A stretch of 52,103 nt of DNA from Gemmatimonadaceae bacterium (GTDB lineage Bacteria; Latescibacterota; UBA2968; UBA8231), in assembly GCA_002726335.1 (NCBI GenBank), contig PBSR01000118.1:1-52103 (forward strand). The letters are read 5' to 3'. The position numbers and the translations under genes are program-made. Of the stretch, positions 25,921-35,787 are shown in pieces. Position 1 is the first letter of the stretch. Each line of letters begins with the position of its first letter. The notes beneath the pieces were generated by a model that had not been told where the DNA came from, made no database searches, and saw only the letters and a list, made by a program, of their open reading frames with translations.

Positions 25921-26751
25921 ATGAAGCTGATCCTGTTCTCCAAGATGCTACAAGATCGCAGTATCGACGAACTGGCGGATCTGGCCGCTCGTCTCGGCAT
26001 CGACGGCTATGATCTGGCGGTACGTCCCGGTCATCCGGTGAATCCGGACAACGTCGGCGAGGCCCTGCCGCGGGCGGTTGAAACGCTCCGCGCCCGCGGC
26101 CTGGATATTCCGCTGATCACGGCCAACACGGACCTGGTCGATCCCGCGGCCGCGGGGGTGGATGAGCTGCTGGCGGCGATGGCCACCGCCGGCGTTCCGC
26201 GGGTGAAGCTCGGATACTACAAGATCGATCTGGGCGTCGACTACTGGGACCTCGTCGAGGAGTGCCGGCAGAAACTGGCAGCCTGGGGCGAAAAAGCGCA
26301 GAGCCACGGGGTGCAGGTCGTCTATCACACGCACTCCAATCGCTGTATGGGGCTGAATGCGGGCATGCTTGGACATCTGCTGCGCGGACTCGACCCGAAG
26401 GGTGTCGGCGCCTATCTCGACACCGGACATCTGACAGGGGAGGGTGAGGAGTTCGCCGTGGCCCTGGCCATGCAGCGAGAGCATCTGGCGGCGGTGTCGC
26501 TGAAAGACTTCCATCTGAGCCGGGAAGAGCACAACGGCCATGGGCGCAAGGGGCGCACGGTGGTCGAGGCGGGCCAGGGGATGACGGACTTCACCGCCGC
26601 CTTTGAATCTCTGCACGGTGTGGGCTACACCGGCCCCGCCTCCATTCACTGCGAGTTCGAGGTCGACGCCGCGGCATTCGACGCTGCCGTCGAACGAGAG
26701 GCGCGCTTCTTTGTCGCTCTGCGCCGTCGCGTCTACGGGGAGTCTCCTTGA
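25921..26751 (+). CDS. Sugar phosphate isomerase/epimerase (AP endonuclease family 2 fold)
   Basis: 276 residues, xylose-isomerase-like TIM barrel. Metal-site candidates follow the family order: VKLGYYKID, VVYHTHSNR, AYLDTGHLTGEGEE, VSLKDFHLS and IHCEFEVD. A GAGGG precedes the ATG by 5 bp. Members include IolE/IolI-like and tagatose epimerase-like enzymes. The divergent Gfo/Idh partner suggests 3-keto-sugar or inositol-type chemistry. Confidence 0.85.
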   Translation: MKLILFSKMLQDRSIDELADLAARLGIDGYDLAVRPGHPVNPDNVGEALPRAVETLRARGLDIPLITANTDLVDPAAAGVDELLAAMATAGVPRVKLGYYKIDLGVDYWDLVEECRQKLAAWGEKAQSHGVQVVYHTHSNRCMGLNAGMLGHLLRGLDPKGVGAYLDTGHLTGEGEEFAVALAMQREHLAAVSLKDFHLSREEHNGHGRKGRTVVEAGQGMTDFTAAFESLHGVGYTGPASIHCEFEVDAAAFDAAVEREARFFVALRRRVYGESP

Positions 26752-26779
26752 CCCCGGCCGCGGCGGGCGCGAACTTTTT

Positions 26780-26807
26780 TTGACCATCTGCCGATATACC
26801 ATATAGA
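26780..26807 (+). promoter_or_regulatory. Predicted sigma70-type promoter, nearly leaderless
   Basis: TTGACC at 26780-26785 and TATAGA at 26802-26807 are separated by 16 bp. Transcription would start near 26814, only about 3 bp before the ATG at 26817, and no Shine-Dalgarno sequence is visible. This would yield an almost leaderless message for the rod-like/LytM/bactofilin genes. Confidence 0.55.
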
Positions 26808-26816
26808 TAGATTCCC

Positions 26817-27161
26817 ATGCAAGCCTCTCTCCCTATCGCCGCCACCGGCCTGCGTCACGCCGACTCCCGTCAGCGCGCCACCGCACACGGCACCGCCAAC
26901 CTGGCAACGCCGGAGACGACCGTGGTTCGTGCGGTGGGTAGCGAACATCCTACCGGGCACGGGGTCGAGACATACTTCGAGGGGCGCGTCGAACGGCGCC
27001 CCCATCTCGGGGCCACCGGCCCGCCAACCCCGATCGCCTCGGCGCCAGCCGTCGGTCTCATGGTCGACCAGATCTCAACCGTCCATCAGGCCGGCACACT
27101 GGCCGATGTCGTGCGCACCACCGATGACATGCTTGGCTCCCTGATCGATATCCTCGGCTGA
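26817..27161 (+). CDS. Small flagellar basal-body rod-like protein (FlgC-type ends)
   Basis: 114 residues. The start (ASLPIAATGLRHADSRQRATAHGTANLAT) follows the rod/hook pattern sGLxaaxxrxxxxAxNxANxxT, and the end (VVRTTDDMLGSLIDILG) matches the FlgC C-terminal helix that packs with the N-terminal one. The middle is short and Pro/Gly-rich. No other flagellar gene is in the window. Small proteins with only the terminal coiled-coil segments occur in non-flagellated bacteria and have no known role. Next to a LytM protein and bactofilin, an envelope-scaffold role is possible. Confidence 0.6.
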   Translation: MQASLPIAATGLRHADSRQRATAHGTANLATPETTVVRAVGSEHPTGHGVETYFEGRVERRPHLGATGPPTPIASAPAVGLMVDQISTVHQAGTLADVVRTTDDMLGSLIDILG

Positions 27162-27180
27162 GCTGACAAGCAGATCACCG

Positions 27181-27933
27181 ATGCTTCCCGGCCGAAGGCT
27201 CACTCTCCTGATCATACCCGAGGAGGGTGGCAGTACTTACGAGTACAAGATTCCCCGCTTGCTGTTGTGGATCTGCCTGCTGTTGTCCCTCGGCGTCATC
27301 GCTCTGCTGGCAGTCGGAGCACACAGTTGGGTGGAGAACGACTATCTCGCCCGCCAGGTGGTGCGGCTCGAACGGGACAAGACGATCCTGGCTGAGGAAG
27401 TGCAGCTCATCGTAGAACTCGAATCGATGCTGCTGGAGCTGGAGCAGAGCAACCTCAAACTGCGCAATATGGCTGCCGAGGCCGTGGGCTTGAACACCCG
27501 TCCGTCGCCGGCACGCACGAGCCGTACCCGGGAGCAGTTCATCTCCATCCAGCGGCGACTCGAACACGGTGGGTTACGGACCGTGCCGACGCTGTCACCC
27601 GTGATGTTTTCCAGCTGGCGTGTCCTCGACAAGGGCGTGCTGCTGCGGGCCCCGAAGGGCAGTGCCGTGCAGGTCGCTGCCGCGGGCAAGGTGGAGAAGA
27701 TCGGTTACGATCGCGATCTGGGATACACGATCCTGGTCGATCACGGCAACGGCCTGCAGACACGGTATACCGGCGTCGGCACGCTCATCGCGGCGGCAGG
27801 CGCCCACGTGCAGAAGGGTCAGCCCCTCGGTCTGCTTGGCTGGCCCCGGAATGGGGCCACAACGGGCGTTCGCTTCTCCATCATCGAGAACGGTCGCGAG
27901 CGGACAGCGGACTACCGGTCACTGTGGATGTGA
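27181..27933 (+). CDS. LytM/M23-domain membrane protein, zinc ligands missing
   Basis: 250 residues. A single membrane anchor at ~25-47 (LLLWICLLLSLGVIALLAVGA) is followed by a coiled coil at ~55-105 and a LytM beta domain at ~145-245 (DKGVLLRAPKGSAVQVAAAGKV, YTILVDHGNGLQTRY, GQPLGLLG). The HxxxD and HxH zinc ligands of active M23 endopeptidases are absent: the first motif reads VLLRA and the last VRFSI. It is probably a regulator or structural partner, as EnvC/NlpD are for amidases. The stop overlaps bactofilin by 10 bp. Confidence 0.8.
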   Translation: MLPGRRLTLLIIPEEGGSTYEYKIPRLLLWICLLLSLGVIALLAVGAHSWVENDYLARQVVRLERDKTILAEEVQLIVELESMLLELEQSNLKLRNMAAEAVGLNTRPSPARTSRTREQFISIQRRLEHGGLRTVPTLSPVMFSSWRVLDKGVLLRAPKGSAVQVAAAGKVEKIGYDRDLGYTILVDHGNGLQTRYTGVGTLIAAAGAHVQKGQPLGLLGWPRNGATTGVRFSIIENGRERTADYRSLWM

Positions 27934-28250
27934 ATGTGAGTACGGGCGCCTTCCATACCGTGATCGGCCAGGGGAGCCTGCTCAAAGGCACTCTGGAGAT
28001 CAACCACGGTATCCAGGTGGATGGTGTGTTCCGCGGACGGGTGACGACGCCGACGGCGCTGCTGGTGAACGACGGCGGCGAGGTGGTTGCCGACGTTGTC
28101 GAGGTGGGCAGTGCCGAGATTCACGGCATCGTCAACGGCACGATCCGTGCCCGGGACTGGGTGCGGATCGGCGCCACGGGCCGGATTCGCGGAGGCGTTG
28201 AAACGCCACGACTCATCGTCGAGGAGGGGGCCTCCATCGTCGAGACCTGA
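27924..28250 (+). CDS. Bactofilin
   Basis: 108 residues from a GTG inside the end of the LytM gene. The sequence is a short right-handed beta-helix with the six-residue rhythm of DUF583/bactofilin (TVIGQGSLLKGTLEI, IQVDGVFRGRV, AEIHGIVNGTI, RIGATGRIRGGV). Bactofilins polymerise without nucleotide and position cell-wall enzymes. The LytM-bactofilin pairing is a known arrangement in cell-shape loci. No membrane segment; it would sit on the inner face of the membrane. Confidence 0.88.
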   Translation: MDVNVSTGAFHTVIGQGSLLKGTLEINHGIQVDGVFRGRVTTPTALLVNDGGEVVADVVEVGSAEIHGIVNGTIRARDWVRIGATGRIRGGVETPRLIVEEGASIVET

Positions 28251-28274
28251 CGGCAACAACAACAGAAACCAAAA

Positions 28275-28306
28275 ACGGGGGTCCGCTGTCGGTAGCGGAC
28301 CCCCGT
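28275..28306. terminator. Bidirectional rho-independent terminator
   Basis: A perfect 13-bp stem, ACGGGGGTCCGCT and its complement, closes a 6-nt loop (GTCGGT). On the plus strand it is followed by TTTCTTTT; on the minus strand by a T run (complement of CCAAAAA). It lies between bactofilin (+) and groEL (-) and would stop both. Confidence 0.93.
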
Positions 28307-28362
28307 TTCTTTTGCTGCAACTTTCAGCGAGACGAGCCGGACGAACCGCCGGCCGTTGTCGC

Positions 28363-29997
<1,635 letters not shown>

Positions 29998-30053
29998 CTA
30001 AGGGGTTGAAAGGGAGATACTTATAACTGCGTTTGAAGCTGATGATTTCGAGT

Positions 30054-30080
30054 GTAGCACTCATGGCCGGAGAGTGCTAT
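30054..30080 (-). promoter_or_regulatory. CIRCE operator (HrcA binding site) upstream of groEL
   Basis: On the minus strand it reads ATAGCACTC, nine bases, GAGTGCTAC. Each arm differs from the consensus TTAGCACTC-N9-GAGTGCTAA at one end base. It lies 69 bp upstream of the groEL ATG, where HrcA represses heat-shock transcription. Confidence 0.92.
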
Positions 30081-30298
30081 GTGTTGCTGATGAAACATCA
30101 AAGATACAGGTGAGGGTGTCTTCCGACAAGTGGTAAAATGGCGAATTTTCCCCGGCACGAGCGGGGGGTCCACACGGTTGCCGCTGGCCCGGCCTTCCGT
30201 TAGTTTCTCGACAGTGCCAGCAGTAAGCATCCTCCTATAACACAATGACTTACGACATCAATGCCGGCCTCAGGGCCGGTCGCCGGGAGACCCTGTAG

Positions 30299-31669
30299 AT
30301 GCTCGACCTGTTGACCATTGCACGAACCGAAGCCGAGGGTGGCGATCTCCTTGGCCTGCTCGAGGGTCTGTTCCAGCCCGCAGACGTCAGGCCCGAAGGG
30401 TATCCCGATGCCGTCATCTGGCAGGGAGGCAGCCACGACGGCACGGTGCATCCGGTGGCCCATTCCCTGACCGATGCCTACGCCCTGCTGGGTACGATCG
30501 CCGCCATCGATGTGCTGGGCCTGCCGTACTACGCCGTTCCCATGTGGGCCCAGTACCGGCACGATCTGAAGCTCGAGCCCCTGAGCTGGTTCGGGAACAT
30601 GCCGTGTACGTCGATCAAGTGGTCGACGGCGGGAGATGCCTGGGTAGACGACGGCCAGGGCGGCAAGGTTGTCGTCATGGGCAAGTCCGGCAATGCGCCG
30701 CTCAGGACACAGGCGGGGGTCTACTGTAATGTGCGCCCCTACGGCACCATTACCGTGGTTCGCTGCATGCCCTGTCTGCCGTATTCGCAGGACAAGGCGA
30801 AGTTCGACGTCTGTTCAGATACGGGGATCGTGCACTCCGAAATGAATACCCCCGGTGTGCAGATGGCCTACGCCAGTCGCCGCTTTCTGCAGATGGTACA
30901 CGAGACGGGCAAACTCGGTCGCGTCGCCTTCAAGCCGACCCAGGCGATGGAGGACGGGATCAACGCCGGGTTGCTGTCCTGGTTGTTGCAGGGCACGAAG
31001 TTCGAGGTGGGACGGAAGTATGCCGTCGACGGCTACGAGGAGCATCGCGAACGCGTAGATCGCATCATCGCCCTGCTACCTGATGATTTCAAGGCCGGTA
31101 TGGAGCACTGGGACGGTCGGGTCGAGCAGCACATTGCCGACACCAACTACGGTCTGCTGCTCTGGGACCTGATCGACAAACAGGACGCCATCGTGCTGGC
31201 CACCGACCTGGACGGAGATCGCCTCACAGACCTGCTCGCCGATGTCTCCGATCCCCTGCGACACTTCGGGCAGCTCGTCATCGACAAGGTGGGGGCCAGC
31301 GCCTCGATGGACGACCTGTGGACCGACATGGGGTATACGACGGGCAACGGTCGGGACATGACGTCGGTGATGTATCGCATGAATGGCCCGCCGATCCACG
31401 AGCAGACTCTCGGTTCGGCCGACGCCATGCTGCTGCGACTGCTCGATGGCGACGAGTCGATGGGCAGCACCAAGAGACCCTACGACCCACGCATCCACTT
31501 CGTCCTCATGCGCGACGCCTACGTCGACGCCAACCCGGACAACGACGGTCTGCGCACCTGGCTCGACGAAGCACTGGCGAAGTTTGACCAGGTCTACAGC
31601 GGCGACCGACCAGGGTTTCTCCAGGGATATGAGCAGCTGAAGACGGCGATCAAGCCCTGGGGTGAGTGA
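30299..31669 (+). CDS. Conserved-looking protein of unknown function
   Basis: 456 residues; I do not recognise the family. It has no signal peptide and no clear membrane segment, and looks like a soluble, mixed alpha/beta enzyme. There are five Cys at ~101-185, including VVRCMPCLPY, and conserved-looking WQGGSHDGTVHPVAH, WFGNMPCTSIKW and DTGIVHSEMN. GGGAGA precedes the ATG by about 9 bp. The frame is open to an ATG at 30245 except for one TAG at 30296, directly before this start. It is divergent from groEL and convergent (3 bp gap) with the SDR. Confidence 0.75.
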   Translation: MLDLLTIARTEAEGGDLLGLLEGLFQPADVRPEGYPDAVIWQGGSHDGTVHPVAHSLTDAYALLGTIAAIDVLGLPYYAVPMWAQYRHDLKLEPLSWFGNMPCTSIKWSTAGDAWVDDGQGGKVVVMGKSGNAPLRTQAGVYCNVRPYGTITVVRCMPCLPYSQDKAKFDVCSDTGIVHSEMNTPGVQMAYASRRFLQMVHETGKLGRVAFKPTQAMEDGINAGLLSWLLQGTKFEVGRKYAVDGYEEHRERVDRIIALLPDDFKAGMEHWDGRVEQHIADTNYGLLLWDLIDKQDAIVLATDLDGDRLTDLLADVSDPLRHFGQLVIDKVGASASMDDLWTDMGYTTGNGRDMTSVMYRMNGPPIHEQTLGSADAMLLRLLDGDESMGSTKRPYDPRIHFVLMRDAYVDANPDNDGLRTWLDEALAKFDQVYSGDRPGFLQGYEQLKTAIKPWGE

Positions 31670-31672
31670 CTC

Positions 31673-32464
31673 CTACTTCGCCGCCACTGGCGGCAGGGGC
31701 CAGTTGTCACCGGCCATGAAGCCGCCATCGATGTAGATACACTGCCCGGTGACGTAGTCCGACGCCGGCGCGGCGAGGAAGGCCACCGTACCCACCATAT
31801 CCTGAGGTGAACCCAGCCGGCCGAGGGCCACCCGGCTCTCACCCCAGGAACGCATGGTGTCGTCAGCCCACATCTTCTCGGTCAGCGAGGTGACGACGAA
31901 GCCGGGGCAGATGGCATTCACCTGGATGTTGTCAGCACCAAACTCCACCGCCTGCGCCTTGGTCAGTTGACCGACGGCGCCTTTGGTCGCCGTGTAGACG
32001 GAGACCTTGGCCAGGGCGTATCCGGTGGTCAACGAGCCGACGTTGATGATCTTGCCCTGCTGGCGGGTGCGCATGTCGCGGGCCACCTTCTGACTGAGAA
32101 AGTAGAGTCCCTTGAGATTCACCGTCATGATGCGGTCGTAGGCATCCTCGTCGACCTCGTCGATGGGTTGACGCACGTTCATGCCGGCATTGTTGAAGAG
32201 GATATCGATACGGCCGTGCTCGGTGATGACCTGCTGTACGCCGGCGTCGATGGATTCCATGTCCGCCATGTCCAGGGTGAGGGCGGAAGCCCGGCCGCCG
32301 GCGGCTTCGATGGCGGCTACCGCTTCGTCCAGCTCATTCTTCGTCCGTGAGGCACAGACGACGGTGGCGCCCTGGGCGGCGAGGCCTTCGGCGACGCCCC
32401 GCCCGATACCACGACCGGCACCGGTAACCAGGGCGATCCTATCCTCCAGCGAGAAAATGCTCAT
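31673..32464 (-). CDS. Short-chain dehydrogenase/reductase (SDR)
   Basis: 263 residues, classical SDR. The cofactor motif TGAGRGIGRG and NNAGMN are present; the catalytic set is Ser in NVGSLTTG, Tyr and Lys in VYTATKGA. INAICPGFVVTSL-type sequence (VNAICPGFV) and the C-terminal YIDGGF are typical. Likely an NAD(P)-dependent sugar or polyol oxidoreductase such as gluconate 5-dehydrogenase. AGGAG sits 10 bp before the chosen ATG; an ATG at 32521 lacks homology. Confidence 0.9.
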   Translation of the reverse strand: MSIFSLEDRIALVTGAGRGIGRGVAEGLAAQGATVVCASRTKNELDEAVAAIEAAGGRASALTLDMADMESIDAGVQQVITEHGRIDILFNNAGMNVRQPIDEVDEDAYDRIMTVNLKGLYFLSQKVARDMRTRQQGKIINVGSLTTGYALAKVSVYTATKGAVGQLTKAQAVEFGADNIQVNAICPGFVVTSLTEKMWADDTMRSWGESRVALGRLGSPQDMVGTVAFLAAPASDYVTGQCIYIDGGFMAGDNWPLPPVAAK

Positions 32465-32610
32465 CGGTGAGTGCTCCTGTTGTGATGTTGCGAGCCGGGG
32501 ATGGTGCCAGTCAGCGGGCAACGGTTATGTTCAGGTCTGTGGCAGTAACAAACAGGACTGTTGCCGGTGCTGACAAGGCGCCGGTCCTCCCCTTCTGATC
32601 GACAGGACCG

Positions 32611-33087
32611 ATGGCGGACAGACTGACCCATCTCGACAACTCCGGACGAGTGCGTATGGTGGACGTGTCCGCCAAGGACAGCAGCGAGCGGCAGGCCATC
32701 GTTCGTGGCGAGATCCTGATGGCGCCGGCGACGGTCGAACTCGTGGTCGACAATCAAGTGTCCAAGGGCAATGTCCTGGAAACTGCGAGACTGGCAGGGA
32801 TCATGGCGGCCAAGCGGACGTCCGAGTTGATTCCGCTATGTCATCCGCTGAACCTGAGTGCCGTGGAGGTGGATTTCACTGTCGGGCCGGATCGGATCGA
32901 GGTGGAGTCACAGGCGCGGGTCGACGATCGTACAGGCGTCGAGATGGAGGCGCTGACGGCGGCCACCGTGGCGCTGCTGACGATTTACGATATGTGCAAG
33001 GCGGTGGATCGAGGCATGGTCATCAGCCAGGTGCGGCTGCAGGAAAAAAGCGGCGGTCGCAGCGGCCACTACCGCCGCGAGGAGTAG
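32611..33087 (+). CDS. moaC: Cyclic pyranopterin monophosphate synthase MoaC
   Basis: 158 residues, standard length. LTHLDNSGRVRMVDVSAKD, KRTSELIPLCHPL and DRTGVEMEALTAATVALLTIYDMCKAVDRGM are diagnostic; the Asp and Lys of DMCKAVD are catalytic. With MoaA it converts GTP to the first molybdopterin intermediate. No other molybdenum cofactor gene is nearby. The TAG stop abuts the stop of the convergent OmpA-like gene with no gap (TAGCTA). Confidence 0.95.
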   Translation: MADRLTHLDNSGRVRMVDVSAKDSSERQAIVRGEILMAPATVELVVDNQVSKGNVLETARLAGIMAAKRTSELIPLCHPLNLSAVEVDFTVGPDRIEVESQARVDDRTGVEMEALTAATVALLTIYDMCKAVDRGMVISQVRLQEKSGGRSGHYRREE

Positions 33088-33876
33088 CTACTTCTCCGCC
33101 GGGGCAATACCTCCCGAAACGCTGCTGACGACCTCCGGCGGCAGTTCGTGCACCATGACGATGTCGACGCGGCGGTTGTGGAGACGACCCTCCTCGGTGC
33201 CATTGCTGGCGATAGGCCTCTCGTCGGCGTACCCCATGGCGAACATCTGCGTGCGAGGAATCTGCTGGATGTCGTGCAGGTACTGCTTGACCTGCGCCGC
33301 GCGGGACTGCGACAGCAGGGGATTCTTCTCCTTCTCACCCATGTTGTCGGTATGCCCCTCCACGACGACGGGAAAGTCGGGGAAATTGAGAACGAAACGG
33401 GCCGCATACCGCAGGCGTTCGTGCATGTCTTCGGAGAAGTCGGGCTTGCCGGAGCCGAAGTTGATCGTCTCCAGAAGTACGTGATGCGGAAATAACAGGT
33501 AGCCGCGCTGGATCGGCTCCGGCGACTCCACGTCCAGCTTGCGGTCGAGGTTGACGAGGCGCAGCGAGGCGGTGTCCCGGAAGACCTGCTCGACGCGGAG
33601 CAGGCCCACGTACGTCTGCGCCTTGTAGGCCTGGAAGATCGCCCCCGGTTTGACGCCGTCGCGAGAGCCGAAATTGGCGATGTATCGGGCATGACTGACG
33701 GCGACCTGGACGGCCCCCTCCGAATCGGGAAGATGGGTGCGCAGGATACCGTACTTGGTGATCGGTCGCTGGACGACGACGGCGGCCACCGAGTCGGAGT
33801 CGGCCGCTGCCGTCTCGGACTGGGCGTGGAGCGGCGCCAGGGCCAGCAGGCACAGAGCCGCCGCCCAACGGGTCAT
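33088..33876 (-). CDS. OmpA-family outer-membrane/peptidoglycan-associated protein
   Basis: 262 residues. A signal peptide (WAAALCLLALAPLHAQS) leads into a ~120-residue domain of unknown type, then an OmpA-like peptidoglycan-binding domain at ~135-245: INFGSGKPDF, VVVEGHTDNMG, LSQSRAAQVKQYL and GRLHNRRVDIVM, with the Asp and Arg that hold diaminopimelate. It would link the outer membrane to the wall. Its start overlaps the carbamoyltransferase stop by 4 bp, the last gene of the long minus-strand train. Confidence 0.88.
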   Translation of the reverse strand: MTRWAAALCLLALAPLHAQSETAAADSDSVAAVVVQRPITKYGILRTHLPDSEGAVQVAVSHARYIANFGSRDGVKPGAIFQAYKAQTYVGLLRVEQVFRDTASLRLVNLDRKLDVESPEPIQRGYLLFPHHVLLETINFGSGKPDFSEDMHERLRYAARFVLNFPDFPVVVEGHTDNMGEKEKNPLLSQSRAAQVKQYLHDIQQIPRTQMFAMGYADERPIASNGTEEGRLHNRRVDIVMVHELPPEVVSSVSGGIAPAEK

Positions 33877-34805
33877 GGCAGCAGGCCCGCCAGGGCCAGC
33901 AGGGCCGACTTCTGACTGTGCAGTCGGTTTTCCGCCTGATCAAACACCACCGAACGGGGATCGTCGACCAGTTCTCCTTCGATCTCGTAGCCACGGTGAG
34001 CCGGCAGGCAGTGCATGATGAGAGCGTCTGAGCCGCGCAGCAGCGCCCGGTTCAACTGGTACGGCTCGAACAGGCGGATGCGGCGTGCCTTCTCCTCAGC
34101 GTACTCCGGATCGTCGAAGTATTCCATGTCGAGCCAGGTGTCGGTGTAGACCACGTCGGCATTGGCCACCGCCCCCCGGACATCTTCGGTCTCGACGTAC
34201 CGATTCGACGCCCGAGCCTCGGCGAACAGGGCATCATCGACTGCGGATTCGTTCATCTCAGGGGCGACGACGGTGATTCGCATACCCGTGCGCAGTCCCG
34301 CCGTGATCAGCGAGTTGGTGACGTTGTTGTGGACCCCCACATAGACCAGATGCACACCCTCGAGGCGTCCCAGCTTTTCCTGTACGGTCTGCAGGTCGCA
34401 CAGTGCCTGCAGCGGATGATAGCGGTCGCAGCAACCGTTCATGACGGGAACGTCAGCGGCATCGGCCACGGTGACGACATCAGCGTAGGAGAGAAAGCGC
34501 GCGAGAATGAAGTCGAAGTACCTGGACAGGACGCGGATCTCGTCCGCCAGATCGGCGAGGCCAAAGTTCGTGGCGCGCCAATCGAGAAATACCGCCTGTC
34601 CCCCAAGCTGGAACATGCCGACCTCACCGGAGCACCGGGTACGTGTGGAGGTCTTCTGGAACAACATGGCCAGCGAGCGTCCCGCCAGTCGATCAGCGAA
34701 GGCGGCTGGATCGGCCTTGAGGCGAATGCCGGCATCGATCACGCGCCGAATCTCCTCGCCGCTCCAGCTCTGCAGGTTGACGAGATGGCGTGTCGCGTCG
34801 CTCAT
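33873..34805 (-). CDS. Ornithine carbamoyltransferase-family protein, substrate loop altered
   Basis: 310 residues, normal length. The carbamoyl-phosphate motif STRTR is in FQKTSTRTRCSG; YHPLQALCDL and HCLPAHRGYEIEGELVD match ornithine carbamoyltransferase, as does the end DQAENRLHSQKSALLALAGL. The ornithine-binding SMG loop, usually DVWxSMG, reads DTWLDME here, so the amino substrate may not be plain ornithine. No arginine genes are adjacent. ATGA overlaps with both neighbours suggest tight coupling. Confidence 0.82.
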   Translation of the reverse strand: MSDATRHLVNLQSWSGEEIRRVIDAGIRLKADPAAFADRLAGRSLAMLFQKTSTRTRCSGEVGMFQLGGQAVFLDWRATNFGLADLADEIRVLSRYFDFILARFLSYADVVTVADAADVPVMNGCCDRYHPLQALCDLQTVQEKLGRLEGVHLVYVGVHNNVTNSLITAGLRTGMRITVVAPEMNESAVDDALFAEARASNRYVETEDVRGAVANADVVYTDTWLDMEYFDDPEYAEEKARRIRLFEPYQLNRALLRGSDALIMHCLPAHRGYEIEGELVDDPRSVVFDQAENRLHSQKSALLALAGLLP

Positions 34806-35779
34806 GACAGCACCTGTTCGATGGCGGCCACGATGCGGGTGCGGACCTCTTCGAGGGTGCCGTCCTGCCGGCAGCCGGCAGCCCGCGAATGACCGCCGCC
34901 GCCGAAGATATGGGCGATGGCGCTGACATCGACGTCCTCGCGTGATCGCAGGCTGATGCGGTAGTGGTTTTCGGACTCCTCCTTGAACAGAGCCGTCACC
35001 TCCACGCCCTTGATCAGCAGGCCGTAATTGACGGCCGCCTCCGGGTCGCCACGCTGCATGTCCTGATACGACAACGACAGGGTCGCCACCCGCCCGCCAT
35101 GGTACAGGGCCATCGACTCGATGGCCTGGCCGATAAGTTTCACCGACTCGAAGGTGGCATTGTTGTACAGTCGGTCGGCGATGCGGTCGAGGCGGGCACC
35201 GCGACGGACGAGGTCGGCGCCGACCTCCAGGGATGTCGGTGTCGTCAGCGAGTAACGGAAACCGCCGGTATCAAACAGGATCCCAGTGTAGAGCTGCTCG
35301 GCGGTGGGAGGATCAATCTCCAGACCCATATGCACTGCCAGGTGATAGATCATCTCGCAGGTCGAGCAGACCGCGTCGTCGGTCAGATTGACAGCGCCGA
35401 AGCGGTCGTTGTCGTGGTGGTGGTCGATGTTGAGCAGCGTCGCGTCGGCCGAGAGATGGTGGCTGACGCGTCCGATGCGGTCAAAGTTGGGGCAATCGAG
35501 AATGACAGCACAGCCGTGCCGTGCCCCGGCCGTGTTGCCGATGGCGCCGATCTCTTCCCAGCCATCGAGGTAGGCGTAATTGTCGGAAGGGGCGTCCTGC
35601 AACAGGATCCGGGACCGCACGTCGAACTGGCGCAACAGCCCTGACAGGGCCAGGCTCCCGGCAATGCCGTCGCCGTCGGGGTTCACGTGCGAGGTGATCA
35701 GCAGATCGGATTGGGAGCGCAGGAAGTTGGCCGCCGCGTCGAGATCGCTGGTTGACAGACCTGCCGGGAGCAGGGACAT
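34802..35779 (-). CDS. DHH-family phosphoesterase (NrnA-like oligoribonuclease/pAp phosphatase)
   Basis: 325 residues. DHH domain motifs: SHVNPDGDGIAGSLAL, LDCPNFDRIG, NIDHHHDNDRFG; the DHHA1 domain ends with HIFGGGGHSRAAG. NrnA-type enzymes degrade nanoRNAs and 3'-phosphoadenosine 5'-phosphate. The ATG at 35779 has GAGAG-like sequence upstream; a GTG at 35785 is also possible. It follows the methyltransferase by a few bases. Confidence 0.9.
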   Translation of the reverse strand: MSLLPAGLSTSDLDAAANFLRSQSDLLITSHVNPDGDGIAGSLALSGLLRQFDVRSRILLQDAPSDNYAYLDGWEEIGAIGNTAGARHGCAVILDCPNFDRIGRVSHHLSADATLLNIDHHHDNDRFGAVNLTDDAVCSTCEMIYHLAVHMGLEIDPPTAEQLYTGILFDTGGFRYSLTTPTSLEVGADLVRRGARLDRIADRLYNNATFESVKLIGQAIESMALYHGGRVATLSLSYQDMQRGDPEAAVNYGLLIKGVEVTALFKEESENHYRISLRSREDVDVSAIAHIFGGGGHSRAAGCRQDGTLEEVRTRIVAAIEQVLS

Positions 35780-35787
35780 GCTCACTC

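Noticed and set aside
30245..30301. A second possible in-frame amber: ATG 30245 opens 17 codons ending in TAG directly before ATG 30299.
   Set aside because: No ribosome-binding site precedes 30245, a TATAAC at 30236-30241 would place transcription start at or after it, and GGGAGA supports 30299. Probably chance.
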